From assembly GCA_046329495.1 (NCBI GenBank), contig JAXLUO010000017.1, positions 1 through 64,000 on the forward strand: a stretch of 64,000 nt of DNA. Direction: 5' to 3'. The position numbers and the translations under genes are program-made. Shown here in pieces: positions 35,661 to 44,673 of the stretch; within the stretch, counting starts at the first letter, position 1; every line of letters begins with the position of its first letter. The stretch is from Bog-950 sp046329495 (GTDB taxonomy: Bacteria > Bacteroidota > Bacteroidia > Chitinophagales > LD1). The notes beneath the pieces were generated by a model. That model was not told the origin of the DNA and did not search any database. It was given only the letters and a program-made list of their open reading frames with translations.

Positions 35661-35723
35661 GGATAAAGAATCAGTAAAGGTGTAAGTGCCCTGCCAATGG
35701 AAACAAAGGCGGGGCCTTGCCTT

Positions 35724-36794
35724 TTAGGAGAAAAGCGAAATGAAGTTTTCGGTATTGCTCTTTACCGAATAAGCATCTTCGATTTTGCGGCGCGTGTTGG
35801 CACCCATGGCAATCAACAATTGACGGTCTTCCATCAACTTGCTTAAGGCATTATACCAATCATCTGGCGTGCTGCACAAAAAGCCGTTGAGGCCATCATC
35901 CACAATGCGGGTGTTTACACCAACCGGCGAAACAAGTGCAGGAATACCGAGCGCCATGTATTGTAATGCCTTAAACCCGCATTTGCCTTGCGCCCATTTA
36001 TCATCTACCAGCGGCATTACACCAACATTAAACTGCAGCAGGTCTTCAATTTCTGTTTCCTTCTTCCACTTAGTAAAGCGCAGCGATTTCAGTTTAAAGT
36101 CAGGTGCACGGTCTGCGATAACATGAAAGGTGAATTGATACTTCTGCTCCAAACGTTCCAGCACAGGCACTAAATCATTCATATAACGCATGGTGCTGTG
36201 TGTGCCCGTCCATCCGATTACAAAGCCATCTCCCTGTTGATCCTTTACACGATTGTGCAGATGTTCCGTATCAATAGTGGTGGGATTATAATATGCTTTC
36301 GGGTTGTATTGTGCTGCAAATTGCCGCAGGTATTCATTGCCACAGCTTACTTTATAAGCCATGCGGCACACCGGAATGGCGTTATCGTATTTTTTAAACT
36401 TACCTACAAAGCCATTGCTTTCGCTGGTGTTGCGTAACCATATGGCATCGTCAAAGTCGTAAATAATTTTCTTGCGAGCCACCTTAGCAATGATCCATTC
36501 AAACATGGGCGGACCAAAAAACTCTGCTTCGCGATGCACAAAAATGTAATCGTATTTACCCAATGTAAACATGGCACCCAGCCGACGCAAATACCCTTTA
36601 AGCGTGCCCAGTATTTTTTTAGCGGTATGTCCGGGCTTGTAGAGAATGTCCCAGGTGGCCTGGTCTAAAAATGCCTGTTTATGCACCTCAAATCCGCGAT
36701 GTTGCAAAGCATCATAATACTGCTCGAAGCGGAAACGCTGACTGGCAGCTTCACCCTCGGGATACGGAAACAGGAACAAAATGCGCTTGGGCAT
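35724..36794 (-). CDS. Glycosyltransferase (GT4/GT1-like)
   Basis: A 356-residue GT-B fold glycosyltransferase. It opens with MPKRILFLFPYPEGEAASQRF, an N-terminal Rossmann strand-loop typical of GT4 enzymes, and shows DFDDAIWLRNT, then VIGWTGTHSTMRYM, and the C-terminal donor-binding KCGFKALQYMALGIPALVSPVGVN, with an E-x7-E-like region replaced by KALQYMALG. It adds a sugar to a lipid, glycan or protein from a nucleotide-sugar donor in the cytosol. There is no adjacent polysaccharide cluster, so the acceptor is unknown. Confidence 0.88.
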   Translation of the reverse strand: MPKRILFLFPYPEGEAASQRFRFEQYYDALQHRGFEVHKQAFLDQATWDILYKPGHTAKKILGTLKGYLRRLGAMFTLGKYDYIFVHREAEFFGPPMFEWIIAKVARKKIIYDFDDAIWLRNTSESNGFVGKFKKYDNAIPVCRMAYKVSCGNEYLRQFAAQYNPKAYYNPTTIDTEHLHNRVKDQQGDGFVIGWTGTHSTMRYMNDLVPVLERLEQKYQFTFHVIADRAPDFKLKSLRFTKWKKETEIEDLLQFNVGVMPLVDDKWAQGKCGFKALQYMALGIPALVSPVGVNTRIVDDGLNGFLCSTPDDWYNALSKLMEDRQLLIAMGANTRRKIEDAYSVKSNTENFISLFS

Positions 36795-36835
36795 GCCGCT
36801 AAAATAAAAAGCCCTGCCACATTAAGCGAGCCATG

Positions 36836-38101
36836 CTACGAATTGAACAGATAGCCGCTGTAGGCCAGGCCTTTACTTACACTTATGAAGTTATCGCCAC
36901 TGTTAATGGTGCTGTTGGGGAACTTGCGTTTAAACAACTGCTGTATACTATTTACCAAAGAGGTGCCGCCGGTTAAAAACACGGTGTCAATTTGCTTTGC
37001 ATCCACCTGATGTTCCGCAAGAAACTTATCAAGGTAGATTTCTATGCGCTGCACATCGCGCGATATTATACCGGCATAGGCTTCCTGTGTAATGGCCTCG
37101 TTTATGCTAATGTCAAAATCCTTGAAAGCAAATCTTGTGTTTGCTTCGGTGGAGAGGTCAATCTTTACCTGTTCAATGCGCTGAAATAGCTTATAGCCCA
37201 AATTGTGGTCTATTAACGTCATTAGGTTTTTAATGCGTTGATTATAGGCTGTACGAGGATATAGCCTGCTTATTTCATTCCGCACTTTAAAGCTGTTAAA
37301 GAAGTTCATCTTCTCCCAACTGCAAATGTTATTGAAATACGAAAGAGGCAGATCCAAAAATTTACCGGGCATCGATTCGTATTGCACGCCATAACCAAAG
37401 TGTGGTGTGCCCCGCTTCCACATAAACTCCGAGTCAAAGTTATCGCCGCCAATATATATACCGCCGGTAGCCAATATATCGCTCTGGCGGTTGGTGGTGT
37501 TGTGCCGTGCAGGGTCCAGGTCAATAATGGTAAAGTCGGTAGTGCCACCACCAAGGTCACCTACTAATACGCGCTCCTTTTGAGTCAGCGTACGTTCGTA
37601 GGTAAAGGCCGCAGCAATAGGTTCGTATTGCAAAACAATATCGGTAAAGCCGGCTTGTTTGGCGGCTCTCAGTAAGCGGTCTTGTGCCAGGGCATCCAAC
37701 TCGCTGTCATCATCATCAAAATGCACGGGCCTGCCCAGTACTACACGCTGCACCTCTTCGCCGGTAATGGCATCAGCGCGTTGCTTCAATTCTTTAATAA
37801 TCAAAGCCACCAGATCGCTGGCCGTCATTCGCTTGGTATAAACCTTAGTTTCGGTAAAACTGCGGCGCGGCAAAATGCGCTTTACCGATTTCATAAAGCG
37901 GCCCTTCATACCTTCTTCCAGATACCGGTTTACGGCCTCTTCGCCAACTGTAAATTTTAAACCCTGACCGGGTTCCTGCGCTTCGGTAAAATAAAGCAGA
38001 GAGGGAATACGGATAGTGGTCAATAACTCCTCATTCTCCGTATCGTAAATACTAAGCGCTGAATTAGAAGTGCCGAAATCGAGGCCGTAAAGAAATGGCA
38101 T
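36836..38101 (-). CDS. Hsp70-like protein (YegD type)
   Basis: Actin/Hsp70-fold ATPase of about 421 residues, starting at the ATG at 38101 (MPFLYGLDFGTSNSALSIYD). The phosphate-1 loop GLDFGTSNS and the phosphate-2 loop VGDLGGGTTDFTIIDL are present, as is the adenosine motif TVFLTGGTSLVNSIQQLF. There is no substrate-binding domain: the protein ends just after the nucleotide-binding domain, as in Escherichia coli YegD. The role of such proteins is not established. Located next to the AT-rich HEPN-like gene, from which it is separated by 45 bases. Confidence 0.9.
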   Translation of the reverse strand: MPFLYGLDFGTSNSALSIYDTENEELLTTIRIPSLLYFTEAQEPGQGLKFTVGEEAVNRYLEEGMKGRFMKSVKRILPRRSFTETKVYTKRMTASDLVALIIKELKQRADAITGEEVQRVVLGRPVHFDDDDSELDALAQDRLLRAAKQAGFTDIVLQYEPIAAAFTYERTLTQKERVLVGDLGGGTTDFTIIDLDPARHNTTNRQSDILATGGIYIGGDNFDSEFMWKRGTPHFGYGVQYESMPGKFLDLPLSYFNNICSWEKMNFFNSFKVRNEISRLYPRTAYNQRIKNLMTLIDHNLGYKLFQRIEQVKIDLSTEANTRFAFKDFDISINEAITQEAYAGIISRDVQRIEIYLDKFLAEHQVDAKQIDTVFLTGGTSLVNSIQQLFKRKFPNSTINSGDNFISVSKGLAYSGYLFNS

Positions 38102-38146
38102 AAACAACTTTAGTAAATGTAAAGAGATTTATGGCACATGGCAAGA

Positions 38147-39238
38147 TTATTCACTTCCTCCAATACGTTTATCCGTTTTGGTTATTTCAATTATCAAATT
38201 TGCTTCGCTATCGGAAATTGTAACTAATTGTATCAATTGCTCTTTCGCCATTACCTCAAAATTCTTCATTGCCCAATTGAGCATATATTGAAATTTGGGA
38301 TCTTCGCTTTTGGGAATGGTTAACACCACAATTTTTTTAGGTACTGCTAGAATTTTTAAAAAAATTGAAACGTCTGTGCCGAATGCAGTATAATTCTCGA
38401 ATTTAAAATGCGCTCTACCCGAATTCGACTCTGGTTCATCTTCGAAAACTAGGAATTCTGGCTTTAAAAGATTAATAAAGTCTTTAACTGCGTCGACAAA
38501 TGGGTCAAGTGGCGTGTTTAAAACCTTGTCAAAAACCTGCTCGAAGTAGAGTTGATTTTTATCTTTTATAGAACGCAGGTGAATAAGATCATTTCTTAGT
38601 TTGTTAATAGCAACTAGATCGTCGTAGATTTTCTGATGATCTTGTTTCAATCTAATATCAAATAATTGAGTTACGACATTATCTAACTTCTCTTTAAAAA
38701 GAATAAAACGTTCAGTTTGTTTTTTATTATATCGAATTGTTTTATTCAAATATTTAGACGACGTATTCCCCTGAGATTCTTGAAGATATATAAAATCTTC
38801 AGGCATCAAATAATTCAAAAAGGCTTCTACTGTTGAGTGTAAGAATATTATTGTGCTAATTTTATACTTAAGGTGCCAATTATAGAGGTAAGAGCTTACA
38901 AAATTTACTGAGGAGCCTTGATCTTTTTGAAAGACGATAGTTTCTCTGCTTTTCTTCGAATATTGGAAATTTGAATAAGCGAGCGAAAAATAAAGTTGGA
39001 CAGGCTCGGGGAATTGTGCCGCAAAGAATTGTCCATCCTCGATAATTGGAATGAACTTAAACATCTCCTTTTTATTAGTATCTATCCCTACAAATTCCCC
39101 AGTACCGTTTTTTTTAATGCTTCTAATTACCTCATCTATTGTTCTTTTTTCTGGAGCTCGGGAGTTTTGGTTCACAGTCTCCAAAACATCATCTCCAACC
39201 TTAAATACTCCGAAAGGTTGAATCCTTACTATTTTCAT
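38147..39238 (-). CDS. AT-rich HEPN-like protein of unknown function
   Basis: A 363-residue protein. Base composition is far lower in G+C than the neighbours (a sampled 60-base line, 38701-38760, has 13 G/C, about 22 percent), so the gene was probably acquired. The central helical region has FLHSTVEAFLNYLMP and, 70 residues later, KLRNDLIHLRS, an R215-x4-H220 motif typical of HEPN-fold proteins, many of which are RNases in toxin-antitoxin and phage-defence systems. The N-terminal 120 and C-terminal 110 residues are unrecognised. There is no partner antitoxin gene. The HEPN assignment rests on one motif and general helix content. Confidence 0.65.
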   Translation of the reverse strand: MKIVRIQPFGVFKVGDDVLETVNQNSRAPEKRTIDEVIRSIKKNGTGEFVGIDTNKKEMFKFIPIIEDGQFFAAQFPEPVQLYFSLAYSNFQYSKKSRETIVFQKDQGSSVNFVSSYLYNWHLKYKISTIIFLHSTVEAFLNYLMPEDFIYLQESQGNTSSKYLNKTIRYNKKQTERFILFKEKLDNVVTQLFDIRLKQDHQKIYDDLVAINKLRNDLIHLRSIKDKNQLYFEQVFDKVLNTPLDPFVDAVKDFINLLKPEFLVFEDEPESNSGRAHFKFENYTAFGTDVSIFLKILAVPKKIVVLTIPKSEDPKFQYMLNWAMKNFEVMAKEQLIQLVTISDSEANLIIEITKTDKRIGGSE

Positions 39239-39291
39239 GTCATTAAATTAAATAATGCAATATAAAAAATCAGGGCACTTAAAAGGTATAC

Positions 39292-39876
39292 TTATTTTTG
39301 TGATTCGGTCGCCTTCTTCAACAAGGCCACCACCTCTTCCTTGTTCAACTTCTGGTCGGGCATCGAGTTTTTGATTAACTCTAAATCGGCACGGTTGGCA
39401 TAATCCAGCGCGGTAGCACCTTTGCTATCCTTTGCATACGCATTAGCTTTTTGATTGAGCAGCAATTCTACCACAGCTACTTTACCATTATTGGCGGCAA
39501 GCATCAGGGCCGTGCTGCCATCATTGGCTTGTGCGTTAATGTTTGCCCCCGCCTTCAGCAACAATCCGCAAATTTCAGGACCGCTGTAATACGCACAGGC
39601 TACCATTAAGGCGGTACGGCCTTTGCCGGTGCGGGGCTCATCGGGCTTTGCACCGTTTTGTAACAAAATGCGCACCATATTCAACTTGCCCCAGCGGCAG
39701 GCGGCCATTAATGGTGTAGTGCCGTATTGGTCGGGGGCGTTTACATCCTTTCCTTCACCAATTAATTTCACTACTAAGGCGGTATCATCTTTCAGCACAG
39801 CATCATTAATAGCTTGAGCATTTGTATGCAAAACAAAAAAGAAAGCCAGTGCTAAAAACGCAGTCAATTTTTTCAT
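39292..39876 (-). CDS. Secreted ankyrin-repeat protein
   Basis: The ATG at 39876 (MKKLTAFLALAFFFVLHTNAQ) gives a signal peptide; the longer frame to 39882 begins with a TTG. The 194-residue protein has four or so ankyrin repeats (DQYGTTPLMAACRWGKLNMV, GRTALMVACAYYSGPEICG, GSTALMLAANNGKVAVVELL, KGATALDYANR). It is a periplasmic protein-interaction module, similar to those that accompany catalases in some bacteria, but no partner is evident here. Confidence 0.9.
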   Translation of the reverse strand: MKKLTAFLALAFFFVLHTNAQAINDAVLKDDTALVVKLIGEGKDVNAPDQYGTTPLMAACRWGKLNMVRILLQNGAKPDEPRTGKGRTALMVACAYYSGPEICGLLLKAGANINAQANDGSTALMLAANNGKVAVVELLLNQKANAYAKDSKGATALDYANRADLELIKNSMPDQKLNKEEVVALLKKATESQK

Positions 39877-39929
39877 AACCAAAGTTCTGTGGCTAAGATG
39901 CTAAAATGCTGCCAAACTTTGTGAAGGCT

Positions 39930-40805
39930 TTAACCAAACTTCACCGAGGTCATGGTAAGTGAACCCATCAACGCCTTATCGTTAAAGAAAGTAGTTTCTT
40001 CCCCTGACTCCTGTAAGCCCAACGTATAAATCAATGGATAATAGTGATCGGGGGTCGGAATAGCGAGCTTGGCAGCAGCGCCAAGACTTTCATAATTAAT
40101 CAACGCCTTGTGATTGCTCTCCGTAATCAGTTGCTTGAACTTACTGTTTAATTCCACTGCCCAATCAAAAGCAAAGTCCTCGGGTTTATCCCAGGTTACC
40201 ATACCCAGGTTATGCACCATATTGCCGCTGCCTAAAATGAGCACGCCTTTGCGGCGCAGGGTGGCTAATTGTTTGGCGAGGTCGTAATGATATTGCGCCG
40301 GTTTGTAATAGTCGATACTTAATTGCAATACCGGGATGTTTGCATCGGGATACATTTGTTTTACAACGCTCCAGCAGCCATGGTCCAGGCCCCAATCGTG
40401 ATCTAAGCCGGTAGCGGTAGAAGTAATAAGGGATGCAGTTTCCTTTGCTAATTCAGGGTCCCCGGGGGCAGGGTACTGCACATCAAATAATGCTTTAGGG
40501 AAACCTCCGAAATCATGAATGGTTTGAGGTTTATCCATGGCGGTAACAAAAGTTCCACGGGTTAGCCAGTGAGCCGAAATACAAAGCACCGCCTTAGGTG
40601 TTGGTATTTCCTTGCCCATTTGCCTCCAGCGCTGGCTAAACACGTTATCTTCAATAGCATTCATGGGTGAACCGTGACCCACAAAAAGCACAGGCATTTT
40701 TACATCCTGTTGCGGCAATAGTTCGTTCAGTTTGTTCAATTCATGTAAAGGCGACATAAGCAATAACCCGGTTAGTGATGATTCTAAAAACTCGCGGCGG
40801 CGCAT
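39930..40805 (-). CDS. ygiD: 4,5-DOPA dioxygenase extradiol (YgiD-like)
   Basis: The ATG at 40805 (MRRREFLESSLTGLLLMSPL) starts a twin-arginine-like signal (RRREFL), giving 291 residues. The domain is the LigB-type extradiol dioxygenase, with VGHGSPMNAIEDN, ISAHWLTRGTF (metal-binding His), LDHDWGLDHGCWSVV and GSGNMVHNLG. It resembles 4,5-DOPA dioxygenase and may open catechol rings. The RR motif suggests Tat export of the folded metal protein, which is unusual for the cytosolic E. coli relative. An exact -7 box lies four bases before the ATG. Confidence 0.85.
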   Translation of the reverse strand: MRRREFLESSLTGLLLMSPLHELNKLNELLPQQDVKMPVLFVGHGSPMNAIEDNVFSQRWRQMGKEIPTPKAVLCISAHWLTRGTFVTAMDKPQTIHDFGGFPKALFDVQYPAPGDPELAKETASLITSTATGLDHDWGLDHGCWSVVKQMYPDANIPVLQLSIDYYKPAQYHYDLAKQLATLRRKGVLILGSGNMVHNLGMVTWDKPEDFAFDWAVELNSKFKQLITESNHKALINYESLGAAAKLAIPTPDHYYPLIYTLGLQESGEETTFFNDKALMGSLTMTSVKFG

Positions 40806-40809
40806 TAGG

Positions 40810-40817
40810 CAAAGGTA
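40810..40817 (-). promoter_or_regulatory. Possible -7 box TACCTTTG, leaderless arrangement
   Basis: An exact TAnnTTTG match on the minus strand that ends four bases before the ATG at 40805, as at 4614-4621. Either the mRNA is leaderless or the match is accidental. Confidence 0.35.
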
Positions 40818-40946
40818 AGCACAAATGCCGGCGCATACAGTATCCTTAGGTATAGCAGGTGAATTACGGTTCATTTACCTGTATAAGATCATAGGCGGTG
40901 GTGAGCAAAGTCGTCAGTACCGTACCTACCGCCTACTCAATTTCAT

Positions 40947-40954
40947 TAACTTTG
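40947..40954 (+). promoter_or_regulatory. -7 promoter box TAACTTTG
   Basis: Exact TAnnTTTG match 35 bases before the ATG of the secreted T9SS protein at 40990, suggesting a leader of about 30 bases. Confidence 0.5.
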
Positions 40955-40989
40955 TTGAAAGCCGTATTGATCTTTAGTTACCTGACCTT

Positions 40990-42915
40990 ATGCGCGTTAT
41001 ACGTTTACTTTTCATCTTTTTCGCACTACCTGCATTTTTGCATGCCCAGCAACAGGTTAGTGTTGTTAACCCCTGTGGCGGATCGCAAAACCTGACTATT
41101 CCTTCTATTGCCGATAATGATGCTGATGGTATGGACGATATACTGGAGCAGAAGCTTTTGAACAGATTTATGCCTACCATCATTCAGTTTAGTGGGGAAA
41201 CATGTCCCGGACCTGCTTTAGACGGTACGGGCGATAGCAACTTGGTGGTTTGTCATATCTATCCCATTCCACAGCAATATGCTCGTACTAATGACCTCGA
41301 TTCTGTTTTGCTGAATCCCGTAGCAGTAGTGCCTGCCAAAGGCTTAATACCAGGATTGGTTTGGTATAAACCGCTGGTAATGGTTAACTGCGCTTTGTTG
41401 TACGGTAAGGATTGTGGTTTACTGGGCCATACCAGCGATGTAGAAGGCTTTAGTTTTTCGCTGATGTATACAGGTGCCGATAGTGCAGCAGGCTGGATGT
41501 ACGATACAATAATGACCAACTGGATGGGAGGAACTATACAAACGGTTTCGCACGCCGGCACAGCTTGTGAGCAAATTGAAACCAAGCCTTACAAAAGCGT
41601 GCTGAACCCAAATGGGGTAGACACTGTGTTGGCGTCGCCGGATAAGCATGGCAACTATTTAACTACCGGTGGCTGTGGTGCTTCCTTTATCTGTAATCCC
41701 GGTTGTGGCGGCACACCTTCTAAAAAGAATGTGCGCCCGGTTAACATTGGCGAACCTAATGCTTCGCTGGTGCCTGATCTTGGCACGTATTACCCTGCGT
41801 ACGCAGGTAACGACCCCTGGAGCAATGTGAAGTTTTTAGATGCGCAGGGTGGTGATGCAGGAACTATACGTGATAAAATGATCAAACCCCTGAGCACCGA
41901 TTTTGTGCAGGGACATACACTAACGGCAAATGATATCTGTCCTATTTACACCAATTGCTATGGCTCGTCCGGTTCGGCTTACATGGATTATACCTGTGCG
42001 GGTTATGCGTATAACTTTTGGGGCCAGCAGTTAGTTGCGCCGGGGTCGTATCAGCACACTGTAACCAATTCGTATGGTTGTGATAGTACCATTACTTTAA
42101 ACCTTGCCTATTTTGCTACTGATACAACTCTGAGTGTAGCCGTTTGCCAGGGCTATGGTTATATGTTTAACGGACAATGGTTAACTACGGCAGGTACGTA
42201 TTATGATACCTTAACTGCTTCAATTGGATGCGATAGCATCATAACCCTGAACCTTCAGGTATATCCTTCGCAAACCGATTCAACTACTGCAGTTGTTTGT
42301 GCCGGGCGCGTTTATGATTTCTACGGCCATCAATTAACCCAGCCCGGCAACTACAGCAATATTTTAACTAATATGTATGGCTGCGATAGTGTAATACTGC
42401 TAACCTTAGTGTTTGATACGGTTCCTCCGCTTACCTGGAATTTTAATGTGGATACCGTGCTGCTGACAGAGCCGGACATCATCCTTACCGGCGCATTGCC
42501 CGTGGGGGGTATTTATTCGGGTCCCGGCGTATACGGCCCCTTCTTTATTCCTGATTCAGCAGGGTTTGGCGCGCATACACTTACCTATACGTTTACCGAT
42601 AGCCTGGGCTGCAGCGATAGTATTAAGCGAACGATTTCTGTTGTGGTTTCGGGTATTGAGGATATACAGGAGAATGTATTGCGGCTTTATCCTAATCCAG
42701 CATCAGAACGCTTGTTCATTGAATTGAATGAACCTATAAGCGAGCCCATACACTTGTACCTATATAGTGCGACCGGACAGGAAATGGAATTGCCCTATCA
42801 ATTATTTGGCAGCGGACTACGGGTTCAAACGGCGTGGCTACCCGCAGGCACTTACTTTGTTAGGCTGCAGAACGCTGAAAAGCGCTACAGGGGCACCTTT
42901 ACTAAAATCCATTAA
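40990..42915 (+). CDS. T9SS type A sorting-domain protein with three Cys-containing repeats
   Basis: A 641-residue secreted protein with signal peptide MRVIRLLFIFFALPAFLHAQ. A DxDxDG-like calcium site (NDADGMDD) opens a domain of about 300 residues resembling the Vps62/necrosis-inducing-like fold. Three repeats of about 57 residues follow (about 331-480), each with the pattern V-C-x-G-x-x-Y, F-x-G-x-x-L, P-G-x-Y, and the ending G-C-D-S-x-I-x-L-x-L. The last 80 residues are a T9SS sorting domain (RLYPNPASERLFIEL). The repeats look like adhesive or Ig-like stalks; function unknown. Confidence 0.82.
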   Translation: MRVIRLLFIFFALPAFLHAQQQVSVVNPCGGSQNLTIPSIADNDADGMDDILEQKLLNRFMPTIIQFSGETCPGPALDGTGDSNLVVCHIYPIPQQYARTNDLDSVLLNPVAVVPAKGLIPGLVWYKPLVMVNCALLYGKDCGLLGHTSDVEGFSFSLMYTGADSAAGWMYDTIMTNWMGGTIQTVSHAGTACEQIETKPYKSVLNPNGVDTVLASPDKHGNYLTTGGCGASFICNPGCGGTPSKKNVRPVNIGEPNASLVPDLGTYYPAYAGNDPWSNVKFLDAQGGDAGTIRDKMIKPLSTDFVQGHTLTANDICPIYTNCYGSSGSAYMDYTCAGYAYNFWGQQLVAPGSYQHTVTNSYGCDSTITLNLAYFATDTTLSVAVCQGYGYMFNGQWLTTAGTYYDTLTASIGCDSIITLNLQVYPSQTDSTTAVVCAGRVYDFYGHQLTQPGNYSNILTNMYGCDSVILLTLVFDTVPPLTWNFNVDTVLLTEPDIILTGALPVGGIYSGPGVYGPFFIPDSAGFGAHTLTYTFTDSLGCSDSIKRTISVVVSGIEDIQENVLRLYPNPASERLFIELNEPISEPIHLYLYSATGQEMELPYQLFGSGLRVQTAWLPAGTYFVRLQNAEKRYRGTFTKIH

Positions 42916-42957
42916 AGCGTTCCAACTTTGTAAGGTTTGGTTTGTTTATGCGTTTAT

Positions 42958-43632
42958 ATGAGTATGAAGAAACCAATCCCAAACCTGCTGCTGTTGTTTA
43001 GCGTGCTGTTAACCATGCATAGCTGTGCGCAGAAAGGCAACAACGTAAAAACCAACTCCACACAAAACAAAGCGATTACTATGAGCGATAGCACACACCT
43101 TGATACCATTACCCTTGCCGGTGGCTGTTTTTGGTGCACCGAGGCCATTTATCAGCGTTTGAACGGAGTAGTTTCTGTAACCAGCGGTTACAGCGGAGGT
43201 AAAATTGCCAACCCCACTTACCGCGAAGTTTGCAGCGGCATGACCGGCCATGCTGAATGTGCCCAAATTGTATTTGATACAACTAAGGTAACGCTGGCCG
43301 AGGTGTTAGAGGTTTTCTTTAAGACGCATGACCCAACAACGCTTAACCGCCAGGGTGCCGACCAGGGAACTCAATATCGCTCAGCTATATTTTACCGCAA
43401 CGATGAGCAGAAGAAAGTGGCAGAGGATATTAAAAATGGGCTCGATAAATCAGGTGCTTTTAACGACCCTATTGTAACCGAAATTACCCCGCTTACTACC
43501 TTTTACAAGGCTGAAGATTACCATCAGAACTATTATAATGATAACAAGAACAGCAATAGCTATTGCACCTTCGTTATTGTGCCGAAGGTGGAGAAGTTCG
43601 AACACTACTTTAAAGACAAGCTGAAAAAGTAA
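42958..43632 (+). CDS. msrA: Peptide-methionine (S)-S-oxide reductase, lipoprotein
   Basis: The start is the ATG at 42958 (MSMKK) or the one at 42964. The protein of about 225 residues has a lipobox ending at about Cys21-23 (LLTMHSC), so it is anchored in the envelope. The MsrA motif GGCFWCTEAIY contains catalytic Cys55 and Cys58 (numbered from 42964). EHYFKDKLKK closes the domain. It reduces methionine-S-sulfoxide in oxidised proteins, outside the cytoplasm in this case. It follows the T9SS gene on the same strand with a 42-base gap. Confidence 0.93.
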   Translation: MSMKKPIPNLLLLFSVLLTMHSCAQKGNNVKTNSTQNKAITMSDSTHLDTITLAGGCFWCTEAIYQRLNGVVSVTSGYSGGKIANPTYREVCSGMTGHAECAQIVFDTTKVTLAEVLEVFFKTHDPTTLNRQGADQGTQYRSAIFYRNDEQKKVAEDIKNGLDKSGAFNDPIVTEITPLTTFYKAEDYHQNYYNDNKNSNSYCTFVIVPKVEKFEHYFKDKLKK

Positions 43633-43638
43633 AAAAGC

Positions 43639-44421
43639 TTATTTACCTGCTTCGGCAGTTGCCGGATCGTTCAGGTGGTAGTAGCCGTCGGAAGCTACGG
43701 TTACATCAGGCAGGCGGTGGTTGTTCTCGAAGAAGAAGTAACCTTCCTGCAGGTTCTTCCAAAACTTAATGCAGTTTTTGAAGTTGGCAAAGCGGCAGTA
43801 GTATTCCATATTCACCACTGTCATCTTAAACGGGAAGATGTGCACTGGTATAGTTTGCTGGCCCTGGTTACGGGCTTTAACGGCTGCCATGTAAATATCC
43901 TCAATGTAGTAGTTGCTCATAGCCATACAGCCGGCGCTGGCACTGCCCCCGTGGATGAAGATGTCGCCTCCTTTGCGTGGGGCAGAGCTTAGCTTCATAT
44001 CGCTTTCGTTAGGATAGTTAATGCCTAATGAAAGGTGATAATTACTGAATGGGTTGAATTCGTTAATGCTGTAAAAACCTTCGGGTACTTGTGCATCGCC
44101 CTGCTGGCGTTTAGGGCCTAAGGTGCCGCTCATGGCATATACCTGGTACTCCTGAAACTTAACATACTTGGCACCGGGTGCAGGTTGAACCCAAAGCTCC
44201 ATAATACCTTCTTTCTTGAAGACACGCAGATACATGTTGCCAAAGCTTTCAGGCACTTCCTTTGTGCGGCACTTCATTAGGAACAGTTCCTCTTTGCGGT
44301 CGTAGGCATCGCGCACACGCTCATATCCCTTCTGAGTTTCCTCAAAACTTACCACCTGGGCCGTAAAGGCCGACCCGGCAAAAAACAGTAAGGCTAAAAG
44401 CAAGGGTTTAAGCTTGTTCAT
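43639..44421 (-). CDS. L,D-transpeptidase (YkuD-like)
   Basis: A 260-residue exported protein with N-terminal signal (MNKLKPLLLALLFFAGSAFTAQ). The YkuD catalytic motif HGGSASAGCMAMSN has His157 and the nucleophile Cys165, in the family spacing H-x7-C, then the S-N-Y region. Members cross-link peptidoglycan through 3-3 bonds or attach lipoproteins to it. The C-terminal 60 residues (FANFKNCIKFWKNLQEGYF) are helical and unlike YkuD. It converges on msrA, with six bases between them. Confidence 0.85.
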   Translation of the reverse strand: MNKLKPLLLALLFFAGSAFTAQVVSFEETQKGYERVRDAYDRKEELFLMKCRTKEVPESFGNMYLRVFKKEGIMELWVQPAPGAKYVKFQEYQVYAMSGTLGPKRQQGDAQVPEGFYSINEFNPFSNYHLSLGINYPNESDMKLSSAPRKGGDIFIHGGSASAGCMAMSNYYIEDIYMAAVKARNQGQQTIPVHIFPFKMTVVNMEYYCRFANFKNCIKFWKNLQEGYFFFENNHRLPDVTVASDGYYHLNDPATAEAGK

Positions 44422-44648
44422 CTATAAAAACAACGGCGGGTGTTTTTAAAAATTACATCCGCCTGCTTATGTATACGACCCTATCTCCGTTAGGATACGC
44501 ACATTTTAACCTGCTTTTTCAACAGGGGTAGCGAAAATAAGTCAAATCCTCCAAACTTTTCATATCCCGTTTGCTTTCGATCAATACCGCTACAACCTAT
44601 TATAAATCAATAATGTTCAGTGGCTACAATACCTATGCAGCCAAAAAT

Positions 44649-44656
44649 TATCTTTG
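44649..44656 (+). promoter_or_regulatory. -7 promoter box TATCTTTG for serS
   Basis: Exact TAnnTTTG match 18 bases before the ATG at 44674. Because it lies inside the longer open frame (from 44620), it supports the internal ATG as the true serS start. Confidence 0.6.
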
Positions 44657-44673
44657 CGGCTCAAATTGAATGT

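Noticed and set aside
40810..40874. Longer start for the DODA gene at 40874
   Set aside because: It adds an unrelated leader ahead of the RR signal sequence and runs over the -7 box.
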